Shown here: positions 25,402 through 37,537 of the stretch, piece after piece | Layout: each line of letters starts with the position of its first letter | Numbering within the stretch: position 1 is the stretch's first letter | Source of the DNA: Microbotryum silenes-acaulis | Taxonomy: Eukaryota; Basidiomycota; Microbotryomycetes; Microbotryales; Microbotryaceae | Direction: 5' to 3' | Length of the DNA: 64,000 nt | Assembly: GCA_003665825.1 (NCBI GenBank) | Contig: QPFY01000001.1 | Coordinates: 551,001 to 615,000 of the forward strand | Made by a program: the position numbers and the translations under genes | Notes under the pieces: generated by a model | Database searches by the model: none | Seen by the model: only the letters and a program-made list of their open reading frames with translations | Told to the model about the DNA's origin: nothing

Positions 25402-25860
25402 TTAGGCGGAGAACATACCTAGGGCTGGCGCTTTCGGCGGACCATTGGGTTGAAGGCGTGTTCTTGTAATGCGTTCTTCGATGATCGTGGCTCGGATGGT
25501 GTAGACGGGTTGGGGAACGGGTGCAGCGGCGAGGGGCGGCGTCTGCGAAGCGTTGGCGGCGGTGTCGCGTGTTGCGGCAGGGTTGTGCGCAGGGGAGGCG
25601 GCGGCGGGCAGCTTGGCTCGGGGTGGGGCTCTCGGCGGACGATCGACTTGTAGGCTTGTTCCTACGATGCGTTTGTCCATGGTGGCGGCGAGAGTGGGGG
25701 TGACGGGGGCAGGACCAGACGTGTGTGCTTTGTCGGCGTGTGGTGCGGTTGCGTCGGCGGCAGCGTCGCGTGTCTCAGCGGCACGTGTCTCGGCGGGCGT
25801 TGGCTCGGCGGAGACGGCGGGTGCGGCGGGGAGGGGCAGGGTGGTTCGGACAGGGCTCAT
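25402..25860 (-). CDS. E internal ORF (152 aa), function unknown
   Basis: Starts at an ATG that lies within the primer site (25858-25860) and ends at TAA 25402-25404. The protein is rich in Ala, Pro and Thr and contains two related segments, DKRIVGTSLQVDRPPRAPP and EERITRTRLQPNGPPKAP, about 60 residues apart. I recognise no domain. It might be a reduced Gag or simply open sequence. An upstream extension into the LTR is also open. Confidence 0.4.
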   Translation of the reverse strand: MSPVRTTLPLPAAPAVSAEPTPAETRAAETRDAAADATAPHADKAHTSGPAPVTPTLAATMDKRIVGTSLQVDRPPRAPPRAKLPAAASPAHNPAATRDTAANASQTPPLAAAPVPQPVYTIRATIIEERITRTRLQPNGPPKAPALGMFSA

Positions 25861-25864
25861 AACC
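25851..25864 (-). other. E primer-binding site (initiator Met half-tRNA)
   Basis: Minus strand GGTTATGAGCCCTG directly after the 5' LTR. Its complement CAGGGCTCATAACC matches the anticodon arm of eukaryotic initiator tRNA-Met as I know it from yeast, the primer position used by copia and Ty5. Confidence 0.75.
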
Positions 25865-26791
25865 TGTTGAGTGGAAGCCGAAAAGGTTTCGGACTTGGGA
25901 GTAGCGACCGCTTGGGCTACTGGCGGAGCGTCGACGTGGCTACAGTGTGCGACGGACGGGCCGGGGGGGAGAAGTCGTGAGGCGGCACGGACGCGGTCTG
26001 ACGAGACGGACACGGTGCGGCTGGACGATCTGTTCTCTACCGAAGATTAGCTGTCTGGCTAATGTTGGGAAGCGGTAGAGAAGAGGAAGAAAGGCACAGG
26101 GGCGCGCGAGTCGGGTGAGGTTCTAGCAAGGGGCCGCGCTAAGACAAACTGGGCTAGCACAATGCGAAGCTACAAGACCGAACTCCAAGCGGACCATCAA
26201 GGCTCTGAGGGGTGTCGTGTTGGACGATGTACACGAAGGGAAACTTATCTACCTTGGTCGAGTGTTGGTGAGCTGGGCAATCCGTAGCAACAAGATCCAG
26301 GTTGCGAACAACGGGCGTCATGCATGGGCGATACACTGGATGGCCGATGAGACATGAGGACGGTGGCGGCAAGCTGGCGGTGGCTAGGCGGAGGCAACGG
26401 CTTGGCAAGACAGGAGAAGTAGACCGACTAAGTTCCGATGTGGAGGCGGCGGCGCGCGAGCGTGAGTTGAACAGGCTGGCGCGGGGAAGGCGCCGAGGCG
26501 AAAGTGCCAAGAGGCAAAGGCGCGTGGTGGCGAGCATGGCAGAGCAGGCAAAGCTGGCAACGACGGGCAGACGGACCGGGATGTGGACAAGTTGACGAAC
26601 GGTGCACATCGGTCGAGGGACGAGGCCGAGTGCGATGATCACGCAGCGAGGCTCGAGGGACAGGGGGCGCGGTGGAGGCTTGCGGAGGCGAAGGCGCGCG
26701 GAGCGAGGCGCCGAGGCGAAAGGCGGGCAAGTCCGTCAAACGGCGGTCCGATGTCGAAGTGTTCGAAGGCTTGACAGAATGCAATTCAACA
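25865..26791 (-). repeat. E 5' LTR (927 bp)
   Basis: Same length as the other E LTR with no difference seen by eye, which implies a recent insertion. Confidence 0.94.
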
Positions 26792-26796
26792 TGTTC

Positions 26797-27762
26797 AAGG
26801 CTTGGCTTGCCGAGGTCGAGCTCGAGACAGGTGCGACGCTGAAGGTCCTCCGAACCGACAACGGTGGCGAATATTGTTCGAGAGCGTTCACGGAGTTCTG
26901 CAAGGCACGCGGCACACGGCGACAATACTCTATCCCACGCACGCCTCAACAGAACGGTCGTGCGGAGCGGGTCAATCGTTCCATCGTCGAAGGCGTTCTC
27001 GCACTTCTTGCGGACGCACATTTACCCAAGACATTCTGGGAGGAGGCCGCAGCCTATTTCGTATACTGCAAGAACCTGTGTCAACATTCGGCCCTGGACA
27101 AGGCAACACCGAACTCCGTCTGGCAGGGCGACCGCGCCAACGCCTCGGCGCTTCACCCGTTCGGCTGCACAGCTTGGCTCACGGTCGCGCCCGAACTTCG
27201 CTCGAAACTCGACCCGAAAGCGGTTCGCGCTCTCTTCACCGGCTACGACCTGGCTTCTAAAGCCTTCCGTTTCTACGACACTACGACAAAGAAGATCGTT
27301 CTGGGCAGAAATGCCACGTTCCTCGACACTGAATTCCCCGGGCTACCTGGCGACTCCACCGAGCACGAAGTCGACACGCACTTCGCCAGCGCTCCCATCG
27401 TCGACCTTCAAGACACTGTCAAGACATGGACCCCACTAGTAAGGTCGGCGCACATGGACGTCTCATCCCCCCTTGATGATTCTGCCATGAGCGCCGTTGA
27501 CGTGGCCCCAGGGTACACTGGCGGAACCTTACTTAACTCCACAGATGCCGAATCGTCCTCGTCACCGTCGCCTGCGCCGTCCTCGTCACCGTCTCCTGCG
27601 CCGCCCTCGTCACCATCGCCTGCGCTCTCACCGTCGCTGGCGGCGTCATCGTCATTCTCGGCCTTACCGACTGACTCTGAAGGCTCGGCCGATCCTCTCG
27701 ACCTCATCGGCTCACGGCCCCAGGCTCGCCTCGACCCACTGGACTTGCACCGCCCGGACTTC
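26797..27762 (+). pseudogene. C3 integrase core and linker
   Basis: Continues integrase from [12 protein letters not shown] with RTDNGGEY (second Asp) and NGRAERVN (Glu), giving the D35E spacing. It then runs through the C-terminal domain to a Ser/Pro-rich linker. The linker begins with the 106-nt block shared with Copia-A (27439-27544). B1 interrupts at 27763 after HRPDF; the frame resumes at 38552. Confidence 0.9.
27439..27544 (+). other. C3 copy of the intron-like block (106 nt)
   Basis: GTAAGG...CTTAACTCCACAG, same length as in Copia-A with five differences in 106 positions; flanking DNA is far more diverged. Of the five differences three change the zero-frame protein (two within one Ser to Pro codon, one Ser to Thr), so protein constraint alone does not explain the match. 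Splicing would join the Leu codon to an Arg-rich frame starting [15 protein letters not shown]. Confidence 0.5.
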
Positions 27763-28250
27763 TGTGAGATTGACAAACTCTTATGTTTCCTTCTCGCATC
27801 ATGCCTCCTTTTCTTGGTCTCATCTTACCTCCTTTTTGGCCTGCCTTCCACACCTAGGCTCTCTCCCTTTCCTGGGCTGGGTCCGTGCGCCTGACAAAGG
27901 TGGCAGACCCAGCCGCGCGCTCACCCGAGCCAAATGGCTCCGCGCTTCTCTCTCTCCTGCTCAAGCAACTTCTTGGTCTGGTCTCCTTGGTCCGTCGATC
28001 AGAGCCTTACCACTGCTTGAGCAGGTGAGCACTACATTTCCTTCTTCCTTTATCTTTACTAGCTATCATAACTCACTGTAGTGCTTGAGCAGGTGTGTAA
28101 CAAGCAACTTCTTGGTCTGGTCTCCTTGGTCCGTCGATCAGAGCCTTACCACTGCTTGAGCAGGTGTGTAACAAGCAACTTCTTGGTCTGGTCTCCTTGG
28201 TCCGTCGATCAGAGCCTTACCACTGCTTGAGCAGTCGTCGTAACTTCATA
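27763..28250 (+). repeat. B1 5' LTR (488 bp)
   Basis: Contains a 71-bp tandem unit (core AACTTCTTGGTCTGGTCTCC ending GCTTGAGCAG) in fewer copies than the 3' LTR, and a unique 57-bp insert at 28025-28081. Confidence 0.95.
28025..28081 (+). other. Intron-like 57-bp insert in B LTR
   Basis: Begins GTGAGC, has a pyrimidine-rich middle, ATAACTCAC and ends CTGTAG. It is flanked on both sides by the direct repeat TGCTTGAGCAG. The same insert is at 38250-38306 and in the B2 LTR. It could be a small intron in the transcript leader; there is no expression evidence. Confidence 0.4.
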
Positions 28251-28279
28251 GGTTATAAGCCCGAACGACCTACCAGCGC
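28251..28279 (+). other. B1 primer-binding site
   Basis: GGTTATAAGCCCGAACGACC follows the LTR directly. Its complement gives loop CTTATAA as in Copia-A and continues into a D-arm-like CTGGTAGGTCGT. The half-tRNA priming class is inferred. Confidence 0.6.
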
Positions 28280-28359
28280 GGCCACTCCCGTGTCCGCCTT
28301 TGTCGAACTTTGCGTCCTTCGCACCGCCCGGCTTTGCCCGGCGCTCCGCACGACTCAGC

Positions 28360-31300
28360 ATGTCTGCGCTTGACGACACCAAGTCCGCGCCTGCCGACAG
28401 CAAGTCCGTAGGCCCCGCCACGACGCTCGCGGTTCCTCCACCTCGCCCGCCCACGCAAGTCGCAGCCTTCGCTGCCTCCGATCTCCTCCGCGACGCCAAC
28501 GGCTACCAGGACTGGGTCCTTACGCTGTGCTCCCGCCTACCCTCCGACGTCCTCGGATACCTTCAATCCGGTGTACCCCATCCATCTTGGCCCCCGTCCT
28601 ACGTCCCACTATGGGATCACTACGCTCGCGCCTCCATCTGCGCCGCCGTCGACCCACGGATGGTTCTTCCCGGTCTCTCTCGTTACTTCGGCGACGCCCA
28701 CAGCGGCCACAAGATTTGGGTGGCTCTCCGCATGCGATATGGCGCCGTCTCGGCTGTCGACCTCCTACCCGTCGTCGCTCGCCTCTTCAGCCCCGAGCCC
28801 ATGCCCGACAGCCCCGACGCATTCCTCCAGTTTCGTGATCGCTTTGACAACGATTCTCGACTTCTCGCCGACTCCAACGTCACCACAGATTCCCTGCTTG
28901 CGTCTCACCTACTCGCGAGGATGCCATCGTCCCTCTCCGCATGGCGCACAACCTTCGTGAATGCTCAGGGCACATCCGGTACCTTACCTCCCGCGGCCGA
29001 CATCCTCGACCGCATCTATCGGGAGATCAAGGCTCGTCCGGCTGAAGCTCCCGCTGTCGCTGTCGCCACCCCCCAGCACCGCGCCGTTCCCGGACCATGC
29101 CCCAACCCAACATGTCGCCAACTGCACTGGCTCAGAGATTGTCCTGACACCGCCTGGGCCGCCGCTTTCCGCGCCCGCAAGGCTTCCACCGGAGCGAGTT
29201 CGCGAGGACGTAAGAAGGGTACCCCAGCCGTCGCCTCTCCCGCCGTTGTCGAGATGCCCGAGCCCACGACGTTCACCGCCTGTCTCCTTGCCACTCCGTC
29301 ACCGTTTCCCAAATCGGCATGGCTCCTCGACTCCGGTGCAAATCGTCACATGGCCAACGACCGTTCACTATTCTCGACGCTGCGCTCGTTCACCGGCCCG
29401 CCTGTTGCTGGAGTTGCCGGTTCCCTCCCCTCCACCGGTTGTGGCTCTGTCCGCATATCGACTCCAGCTGGCCCCGTCGTGGCGACCGATGTCCTCTTGG
29501 TGCCATCCCTGCCGTGCAACCTGCTGTCCGTCCGACGATTGGATCGCCTTGGGTTCAGCATCTCCTTTGGCTCCGGCTGCGCCAAGATCAGCAACTCCTC
29601 TGGCACCGTTGTTGCCACTGCTCAAGCCGTTGCAAATGACCTGTACGCGTTAAACGTCGCACCCTCACCCTGTATGCCCAATGCCCTCCTTGCCACCCCT
29701 CACAGAGTTTCCTTGCTGACTCTGCACCGTCGCTTCGCGCATTTACCCGTTGCGCAACTCAAGAACGTCGTGCAGAAAGGCTTGGTCACTGGGGTGGATT
29801 GGGTATATTCAGAGGAGGAGGTTAGGTCCTTCAATTGCAATGCTTGTCTCGCTTCCAAAGCGCACGCCCTTCCTTTCAGTCGTTCCCAGTCCATTGCGTC
29901 TGGCCGTCTGGACCTTGTCCATGTCGACGTTGCCCAAATGCCTCGAGCCAGCTTCGGCGGTCATCGCTACATGCTTGTGATTGTCGACGACTACACCCGC
30001 AAACATTGGTGCATCCTCCTCACTTACAAGAGCGACGTCTTTCACCGTCTCCGCAACTGGATTCTTGAGGTAGAGAACACCACGGGTGATCGGGTAAAAA
30101 CCATTCGCTCTGACAATGGTGGCGAGTTCACTCTGCGCAACTTTGTCGACTTCTGTTTGACCAAGGGCATCCGTCGCGAACTCACTATTCCGTACACGCC
30201 TCAACAAAACGGACGTGTTGAACGCACCAATCGGACCATCAAAGAGGGTATCCTTGCTTTGCTCTACTCGGCCGGCGCCGATACACGTCTCTGGGCCGAA
30301 GCTGCCAAGTACTTCGTGCACTGCAAGAACTTGATGCCCCATGCGGGCATCCGTGGCGATATTCCCGACACTCGCTGGCATGGCGTCGCACCGGATGTCT
30401 CCTCGCTGCGTGCCTTTGGCTGCCGCGCTTGGCACTGCCTCCCCTCGGTTAAGCGCACCGACCTCGACCCCAAGGCCGTGCCACTCATCTTCGTAGGGCT
30501 CGACGACCATGCAAAGGCCTATCGCCTCTTCGACCCGGCTACACGCAAAATTATCCTCAGTCGCAACGTCGTCTTTCGTGAATCTGAGTTCCCCGCCCTG
30601 CAGCCTGTGGCCAACACCCACACCGGCGCCATTCCGCTTCCTGTGGCCGCCGACATTTACCCTGACCAGGTAGACCACTCTGAGCCTTTGCTCGTTGCTT
30701 CCCCTCGCTCTCTGGCGCCTCGCGCTGAGCTCCCTGGACCTGTGCCCGCTGCCTCTGACCAAGGCCTGCGCCGTCCCTCCCCGGCCCGTGACATCCCTGA
30801 CCAGGACTCACGCGCGCCTCCTGCCTCTGACCAAGGCTCTCCCATATCCCAAACTGGTGACCACTCCGACCGGGATTCCCCAACCTCCTGCGCCTCTGAC
30901 CAAGGCAGCTCCGACTCGGCCATCTCCACGCCCTGTCCATCCCCGCGACCGGTGGCTCCACGTCCATTACCCGCGCCACCCTCGCCCGCTCGATCCGAAT
31001 CGCCCGATCCCATCGACCTCTTGCCACGCTCTGGTGATGTTGCGTCCCTCTGCCTTGCGCAGGAATTCCCTGACGACGTTGATGCTGCGCTTCACTCCCC
31101 CTCGCCTGTTGCCTACCTCGCCTCTGGCGCCACTGCTCTGCTCGAAACCTCGCCCGTCGACCCGACGGAACTGATCGCACCTGCCCGGGACCCTCCTCAC
31201 TGGCGCGCTGCGATGGCAACCCCGCAAGCAGACGAGTGGCGTCTCGCTGCCCAGGCCGAATTCGACTCGCTCTCCCGGGATTTCTCGGCCTTCACACCAA

Positions 31301-32304
31301 TTGATGAGTCCCTCGTGCCTGCAGATTCCAAAGTCCTCGGCTCGCGCTTTGTCTTCCGCACGAAACGCGACCAACACGGCCACATCAAGTCTTACAAAGG
31401 CCGACTGGTTGCTCGTGGTGACTCTCAGCGTTCCGGCATTGATTTCGATGAGACCTTCGCACCCGTCGCTAAGTTCACATCCATTCGCGCACTCCTGGCC
31501 CTTGCAGCCGCTCATGGGTACCACGTCCATCAGGCCGACATCGACAAGGCCTATCTCCACGGTAAACTGGACACCCCCCTGTACATTCGCGTGCCCGAAG
31601 GGATCTACATGCCCGGCAAGGTCCTCCAACTGCACCGGTCACTCTACGGCTTGCGCCAGGCCGGACGTATCTGGAACGACGAGATCGACTCTGCTTTGTC
31701 GGCTCTTGGCTACGTCGCCACGGAGTCTGACCACTGCGTTTATGTCCGAACTGTCGGTGATGAGCGCCACTATATCGCGCTCTATGTCGATGACTTGCTC
31801 ATGATCAGCCCTTCCCTCCCAGAGATCGAGCGTACCCTCCAGGGCCTTGAGCAGCGCTATGGTGTCAAACGACTTGGTGAGGCGGAATACGTACTTGGTA
31901 TCCAGATTCGGCGTTCTGCCGACGGCTCCATCTCCCTCAGTCAAGAGCAATACCTCAAGGACGTCCTCGCTCGTTTCGGCATGTCCGACGCCCACCCTGT
32001 CGCCACACCCATGCAGGCCGACCTTCGCCTTGAAGTCGAACTCCAGCCTACTCCCTTTCCGGATCGCACTCGGTATCTGCAAGCGATTGGCTCCCTCATG
32101 TACGCCTCGACCGGTACTCGCCCCGACCTGGCCTACACCGTCGGTTACTTGGCTCGGTTCTCTCAGTCCCCGTCTGCTGCTGCCTGGGGCGCTGTCAAGC
32201 ACGCCTTTCGCTACCTCGCCGGCACTCTGTCTCACGGCCTACGCTACACCCGCGGGGATCCGGCGCCCTTGGTTGGCTACTCCGACTGCAACTGGGGTGC
32301 CTGC
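28360..32304 (+). pseudogene. B1 Gag-protease-integrase-RT part
   Basis: Start at ATG 28360 (MSALDDTK); the frame is open upstream but lacks an earlier ATG. Gag ends with an odd knuckle, C-x4-C-x3-H-x4-C (CPNPTCRQLHWLRDC). Protease has DSG at 324. Integrase has D523, D585, E621 (D-x61-D-x35-E). RT has YVDD at 1142-1145. RNase H begins (YSDCNWGA) and is cut by A7 at 32305. The integrase-RT linker repeats ASDQG several times. No stop or frameshift is seen, so B1 was intact (1458 aa with the second part) before A7 landed. Confidence 0.93.
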
Positions 32305-32633
32305 TGTGAGGAATCCACTCTCCGCTCGGGTCAGGACTTAGGCGCGCGGAGCGAGCCGGGCGCATCGGCCCAGGACTTAGGCGCGCGGAGCGAGCCGGGC
32401 GCATCGGCCCAGGACTTAGGCGCGCGCAGCGAGCCTGGCACATTGGCTCAGCCCCGAGGCTCGCTGGCTGAGGACTTGGGGCGCGCGGCTCCCTTACTGT
32501 TAGATTCCTATTCATCACTCTTGGCTATAACTACATCGCTGACGTAGTAGAGTTGATCGAATAGGTATGTTGAAATGATATTCATCACTCTTGGCTATAA
32601 CTACATCGCTGACGTAGTAGAGTTGATCGAATA
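32305..32633 (+). repeat. A7 5' LTR (329 bp)
   Basis: Standard Copia-A LTR with three 39-bp units and two tail copies. The primer site GGTTATAAGCCC starts at 32634. Confidence 0.95.
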
Positions 32634-32727
32634 GGTTATAAGCCCACGAGCTACCAGCCCCGCCGCTTGAAATTTTTCCCTCGAGCCCAGCCACTCGAGC
32701 CGCCCCAGCCCATCGCACCATCGCAGC

Positions 32728-35700
32728 ATGGACAGCTCCCCCGCCCCGCCTTCGCCCCCCAGGGACATCAGCTCCCCTGACCCTTCGATCAGCGTGCAAA
32801 TCGCCACGCTACAGGCACAGCTTGCCGCTCTACAGGCCTCACAGCCCCCTGCCGCCGCCGCCGCCTCCCCGCCCGTCACTGCCACGCAGGCAAACACCGC
32901 CACCGCATCAAAAGTCGTGTTCCCCAAGCACGCTCGCCTTGACGGCCCTAAGTCGTTTACAAACTGGTTACGTCAACTCCGTCTCGCGCTTCCAAATCAA
33001 GCCCGTGGTTACGTTCTTGACGGTGTCATTCCCCCGACGTGGACGGCCGACCAGCTTGCCGCCCGTGACGACGCCGCGCGTGAAATCATCGTTGGCTCGA
33101 TCGACTCAGCCGACGTCTCAGCCACCCTCGACACCATCCCCAGCGACGACCTGTCGGCACCACGCATCTTCGCCGCACTCAAGGCTCGTTTCGCACCGGA
33201 CGACGCCACTCGTACCCTCGAGTTGTTCGCCCGCCTTTGGGACTTCAGGAAGATGCCTGCCTCCGTCGAGGCGTACGACACGTGGCTCCGTGAATACATG
33301 TCGATCGCGCAGGAAATCCGCGACGCCAAAACCTCGCTCAACGACGTGCTCGCCACTCACGTGCTCGCCATGGTCCCACCCTGCCTCGACAGCTTCCGAC
33401 TCACGTTCACGGACGAGCAGCGCAACCAACGCGACCTCCCGGAACTCACGACGCTGACGGATCGCATTCGCATCCAGCTTCGCTCGGCGGGACTCTCGTC
33501 ATCACACTCGGCCATGCTCGCCACCGCCTCCCCTTGTCCCGCCTGCCGCGCCCCCGGCCACCGTCTGCGCGACTGCACCTCACGGGCGACACACCCGCCC
33601 GCCGGCCCCTGCCGCCGCTGCCACAAGAAAGGTCACTGGGCCCTCGACTGCAAGCACCGGGGCGAACAGAAACACACCGGCGACGACAACCAGGACGACA
33701 CGTCTCTCCCCGCCGCTCAACAGCCTAACATCGGCTATTTCGCCTCCTGCCTGTTCGCTCGCCGGCAACTCCCGACTGACGCCTTTGTAGTCGACTCGGG
33801 CGCCACGGCACACATGGTCGCCGATCGCTCTCTATTCACGGCTTATCGCCAGACGGCGCACACCAAGATCGGCGGCATCGCCGGCGGTATCACGGCCATT
33901 GGTATGGGGGACGTAGCGTTCGTTGCCAAGACCGGACATCCGATCACGCTGCGTGGCGTTCTGCACACGCCGGGCCTCCACGTCAACCTCCTCTCTGTTT
34001 CTCGCCTCTGCGACACCGACCGCGTTCGACTCGCCTTCACCAGCGACGGCATCGACATCGCCAAGGACGGCCAGGCCATTGCTCACGGTACCAGGGTTAA
34101 CGACGGTCTCTACCTTTTGGACGCGGATCACACCAAGTGTCAGCAGCTTGCCCTTCTCTCGCGTTCTGAGTCTACCGTGCCCCTGCTTACCCTTCACCGC
34201 TGCCTCGGCCATCTTGCCCCATCCTCTATACAGAAGATGATCGCCGCAGGTTTGCTGGACGGGTTTGGGGCCGGGTACAGTGACAAAGACGTAGAGGAGT
34301 TTGTTTGCAATGCTTGCCTTGGTTCCAAAGGCCACCGTCTTCCTTTTCCCGACTCTGAGTCGCATTCCCCCGAGAGACTCGGCCTCGTGCACAGCGATGT
34401 CCTTTCGTTCCCCACTCCGTCCTTGACCGGGAAGCGCTACCTTGTCACATTTCTTGACGACCACTCTCGCAAACTCTGGGCATACGCGATCGATCACAAA
34501 AGCGACGTCTTCCCGACCTTCCAGACTTGGCTCGCCGAAGTGGAGTTAGAGACGAACGCGCGTTTAAAAACCCTTCGCACTGACAACGGCGGGGAGTACC
34601 GATCGAACGCATTCACGGAGTTCTGCAAGTCCAGGGGCATTCGTCGTCAATACTCTATCCCCTACACACCTCAGCAAAACGGTCGTGCCGAACGTGTCAA
34701 TCTCTCCATTGTCGAGGGCATCCTCGCCCTCCTTGCTGACTCCCATCTGCCGGCCACCTTTTGGGATGAAGCGGCTGCGTACTTCGTTTATTGCAAAAAC
34801 AGGTGCTCACACTCAGCTTTGGCCAAACAGACTCCAGAATCCGTTTGGAACGGCCGACGCACCACCACCACCGCCCTCCACCCGTTCGGCTGCGCGGCCT
34901 GGCTCACGGTCGCGCCGGACCTTCGCAGCAAGCTCGACCCCAAGGCCGCGCGCGTGATCTTCACCGGTTACGACCTCGCCTCCAAGGCTTTCCGTTTCTT
35001 CGACCATTATACCAACAAGGTTGTGATTGGCCGAAATGCCACCTTCCTCGACGACGACTTCCCCGGCCTCCCAATCAACACGCCCGTCGATGTGGACAAC
35101 ACCGAACGCCAGTTCGTCATTCCCGCCGACACGCCCGCCCCCGCCGTCAAGACGAGGACCCCACTAGTAAGGTCGGCGCACATGGACGTCTCATCCTCTC
35201 TTGATGATTCTGCCATGAGCGCCGTTGACGTGGCCCCAGGGTACACTGGCGGATCCTTACTTAATTCTACAGATATCAGCCCCTCGCCGTCCCCGTCGCT
35301 TGTCCCGCTTTCGTCGCCCGCCACGTCCTCGGCCGGAGGACCGTCCCTCGATGACTCGGACGACCCGCTTGACCTCCTCAACTCCAACACCGCGGTTCGC
35401 CTCAACCTGATGGACGTACATCGATCCGACGACGACACCCTGGTGACGCCCGCACCCGCCATTGCCCCCGCTGAACAGCCCTCCGATGACGACTCCCCTG
35501 ATGAGATCGATTTCCTCTCTCGCCACCACCGCGCCTTCATCGCCACAGACGACGACGACCCCACCCTCGACGCCATCGAGCCCGTCAAGTCGATTACTAG
35601 CGATCCTCAGACCTGGCGCGAAGCAATGTCCAGCGACGAGCACGACATCTGGGCTCAGGCTGCCGCCGCCGAGTTCACCGCCATGCGCGACGACTTCAAG

Positions 35701-37446
35701 GTGTTCACCATCGAGCCTCGATCCTCCGTACCACCGGGCGCCACTATCGTCACCTCCAAGTTCGTCTGGAAGACCAAACGCGACGCACGCGGCGAAGTCA
35801 CGGGGCACAAGGCACGTCTCGTAGCGCAAGGTAACCGACAACGCGACGGCATCGACTTCTCGGAGACTTTCGCACCCGTCGCCCGGTTCTCCTCCATTCG
35901 CTGCCTCCTTGCCCTCGCCGCTGCCAATGGTTACCACGTTCATCAGGCCGACATCGACAAGGCTTACCTCCACGGCGAGCTCGATCACGATATCTGGATG
36001 ACGACGCCACGAGGTTTCGACTTCCCAAGTGATAAGATTCTCCGCCTGCGGCGCTCAATCTACGGTCTCAAGCAGGCCGGTCGCATCTGGAATCGCCACA
36101 TTGACACATCACTCAGGAGTCTCGGGTACAAGGCAACGGGCACTGATCACTGCATTTACTCTCACATTGATGATCAGCAACGGCCCCATTATATCGCCTT
36201 GTATGTCGACGATCTCCTCATTGTCAGCCCCGCCCTCGACGAGATCGAACGCGTCATCTCCGGCCTCGAACAACGATACGGCGTCAAACGACTCGGCCCC
36301 GCGGAATACATCCTCGGCATCCAAATCCGCCGCCTGGACGACGGCTCCATTGCCCTATCCCAGGAACGCTACATCATGGACGTGCTCGCCCGGTTTCACT
36401 TCGACACCACGACACGCGGCGCTACGGTGCCAATGACGCCCGGCCTCTCGCTCACGGCAGTTCCGGGTCAAGGAACGGAGCGCATTCGATCGTGGTACCT
36501 ACAAGCCATTGGCTCCCTCCTGTACATTTCCCTTGGCACTCGACCCGACATTGCCTTCGCCGTCTCGTACTTGTCCCGGTTCGCCAACAACCCTGGCCGC
36601 CGTCATTGGATTGCCGTCAAACACGTCCTTCGCTACCTTCGCGCCACGTACCGCGATGAGCTACTCTACGCCCGCGGTCCAGCCAAAGTTACGGGTGTGG
36701 TTGGGTATTCCGATGCGAACTGGGGTGCCTGCGTCGACACGTCCATCTCCACAATGGGCTTCGTCTTTTACTTGGCCGGCTCCGCCGTCTCTTGGTCATC
36801 GAAGCGTCAGACTCGGGTGGCGGATTCCACCACTGATGCCGAATACCTCGCCTTGTCGCACGCTGGTAAGGAAGCGATTTACCTTACGCAACTCCTCTCC
36901 GAGCTCCACGTTCGCCCGATCGATGCAGCTCACATCTTCACCGACAACGAGGCCGCGGCCGCCGTCGCTCACGACCCCGTTCGCACCTCCGGCACTCGAC
37001 ACATACGCCTCCGCGAGCATTTTGTCCGCGACATGGTCAACCGAGGCGATATCTCCCTCTCACACGTTGGCACAGCGGACATGGTTGCGGACCTATTCAC
37101 CAAAGCGCTGGGTCCCAAGATTTTTGGTATACATTGCTATGCTCTAGGCCTCCGGACGCGGCACCCACGGCTCAAGTCTACCTCGCGTTCGCGTGGGGGG
37201 GGGTGTGAGGAATCCACTCTCCGCTCGGGTCAGGACTTAGGCGCGCGGAGCGAGCCGGGCGCATCGGCCCAGGACTTAGGCGCGCGGAGCGAGCCGGGCG
37301 CATCGGCCCAGGACTTAGGCGCGCGCAGCGAGCCTGGCACATTGGCTCAGCCCCGAGGCTCGCTGGCTGAGGACTTGGGGCGCGCGGCTCCCTTACTGTT
37401 AGATTCCTATTCATCACTCTTGGCTATAACTACATCGCTGACGTAG
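32728..37446 (+). CDS. gag-pol: A7 Gag-Pol polyprotein (1572 aa)
   Basis: Intact copy with two CCHC knuckles, protease DSG, integrase HHCC and D,D35E, RT YVDD and RNase H. It is almost identical to A1, with at least one silent difference (CGCACTGAC for CGCACCGAC in integrase) and one 39-bp unit fewer at the C-terminus. The stop lies in the 3' LTR. Probably a functional copy; it carries the intron-like block at 35167-35272. Confidence 0.96.
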   Translation: MDSSPAPPSPPRDISSPDPSISVQIATLQAQLAALQASQPPAAAAASPPVTATQANTATASKVVFPKHARLDGPKSFTNWLRQLRLALPNQARGYVLDGVIPPTWTADQLAARDDAAREIIVGSIDSADVSATLDTIPSDDLSAPRIFAALKARFAPDDATRTLELFARLWDFRKMPASVEAYDTWLREYMSIAQEIRDAKTSLNDVLATHVLAMVPPCLDSFRLTFTDEQRNQRDLPELTTLTDRIRIQLRSAGLSSSHSAMLATASPCPACRAPGHRLRDCTSRATHPPAGPCRRCHKKGHWALDCKHRGEQKHTGDDNQDDTSLPAAQQPNIGYFASCLFARRQLPTDAFVVDSGATAHMVADRSLFTAYRQTAHTKIGGIAGGITAIGMGDVAFVAKTGHPITLRGVLHTPGLHVNLLSVSRLCDTDRVRLAFTSDGIDIAKDGQAIAHGTRVNDGLYLLDADHTKCQQLALLSRSESTVPLLTLHRCLGHLAPSSIQKMIAAGLLDGFGAGYSDKDVEEFVCNACLGSKGHRLPFPDSESHSPERLGLVHSDVLSFPTPSLTGKRYLVTFLDDHSRKLWAYAIDHKSDVFPTFQTWLAEVELETNARLKTLRTDNGGEYRSNAFTEFCKSRGIRRQYSIPYTPQQNGRAERVNLSIVEGILALLADSHLPATFWDEAAAYFVYCKNRCSHSALAKQTPESVWNGRRTTTTALHPFGCAAWLTVAPDLRSKLDPKAARVIFTGYDLASKAFRFFDHYTNKVVIGRNATFLDDDFPGLPINTPVDVDNTERQFVIPADTPAPAVKTRTPLVRSAHMDVSSSLDDSAMSAVDVAPGYTGGSLLNSTDISPSPSPSLVPLSSPATSSAGGPSLDDSDDPLDLLNSNTAVRLNLMDVHRSDDDTLVTPAPAIAPAEQPSDDDSPDEIDFLSRHHRAFIATDDDDPTLDAIEPVKSITSDPQTWREAMSSDEHDIWAQAAAAEFTAMRDDFKVFTIEPRSSVPPGATIVTSKFVWKTKRDARGEVTGHKARLVAQGNRQRDGIDFSETFAPVARFSSIRCLLALAAANGYHVHQADIDKAYLHGELDHDIWMTTPRGFDFPSDKILRLRRSIYGLKQAGRIWNRHIDTSLRSLGYKATGTDHCIYSHIDDQQRPHYIALYVDDLLIVSPALDEIERVISGLEQRYGVKRLGPAEYILGIQIRRLDDGSIALSQERYIMDVLARFHFDTTTRGATVPMTPGLSLTAVPGQGTERIRSWYLQAIGSLLYISLGTRPDIAFAVSYLSRFANNPGRRHWIAVKHVLRYLRATYRDELLYARGPAKVTGVVGYSDANWGACVDTSISTMGFVFYLAGSAVSWSSKRQTRVADSTTDAEYLALSHAGKEAIYLTQLLSELHVRPIDAAHIFTDNEAAAAVAHDPVRTSGTRHIRLREHFVRDMVNRGDISLSHVGTADMVADLFTKALGPKIFGIHCYALGLRTRHPRLKSTSRSRGGGCEESTLRSGQDLGARSEPGASAQDLGARSEPGASAQDLGARSEPGTLAQPRGSLAEDLGRAAPLLLDSYSSLLAITTSLT

Positions 37447-37532
37447 TAGAGTTGATCGAATAGGTATGTTGAAATGATATTCATCACTCTTGGCTATAAC
37501 TACATCGCTGACGTAGTAGAGTTGATCGAATA
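37204..37532 (+). repeat. A7 3' LTR (329 bp)
   Basis: Same length as its 5' LTR; preceded by a nine-G tract. Confidence 0.95.
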
Positions 37533-37537
37533 CCTGC

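Larger units (their letters stand above)
32305..37532 (+). mobile_element. Copia-A copy A7, full length
   Basis: 329-bp LTRs of equal length and the perfect duplication CCTGC (32300-32304 and 37533-37537). It interrupts RNase H of B1. Confidence 0.97.

Noticed and set aside
28300..28359. Upstream start of B1 Gag at 28300
   Set aside because: It would need a TTG start; the ATG at 28360 is the first in-frame ATG.
30655..30775. Copia-B linker as a second intron (CAG|GTAGAC ... CTCTGACCAAG)
   Set aside because: The CTGACCAAG motif is part of an amino-acid repeat (ASDQG), the donor is weak and I have no second family to compare.
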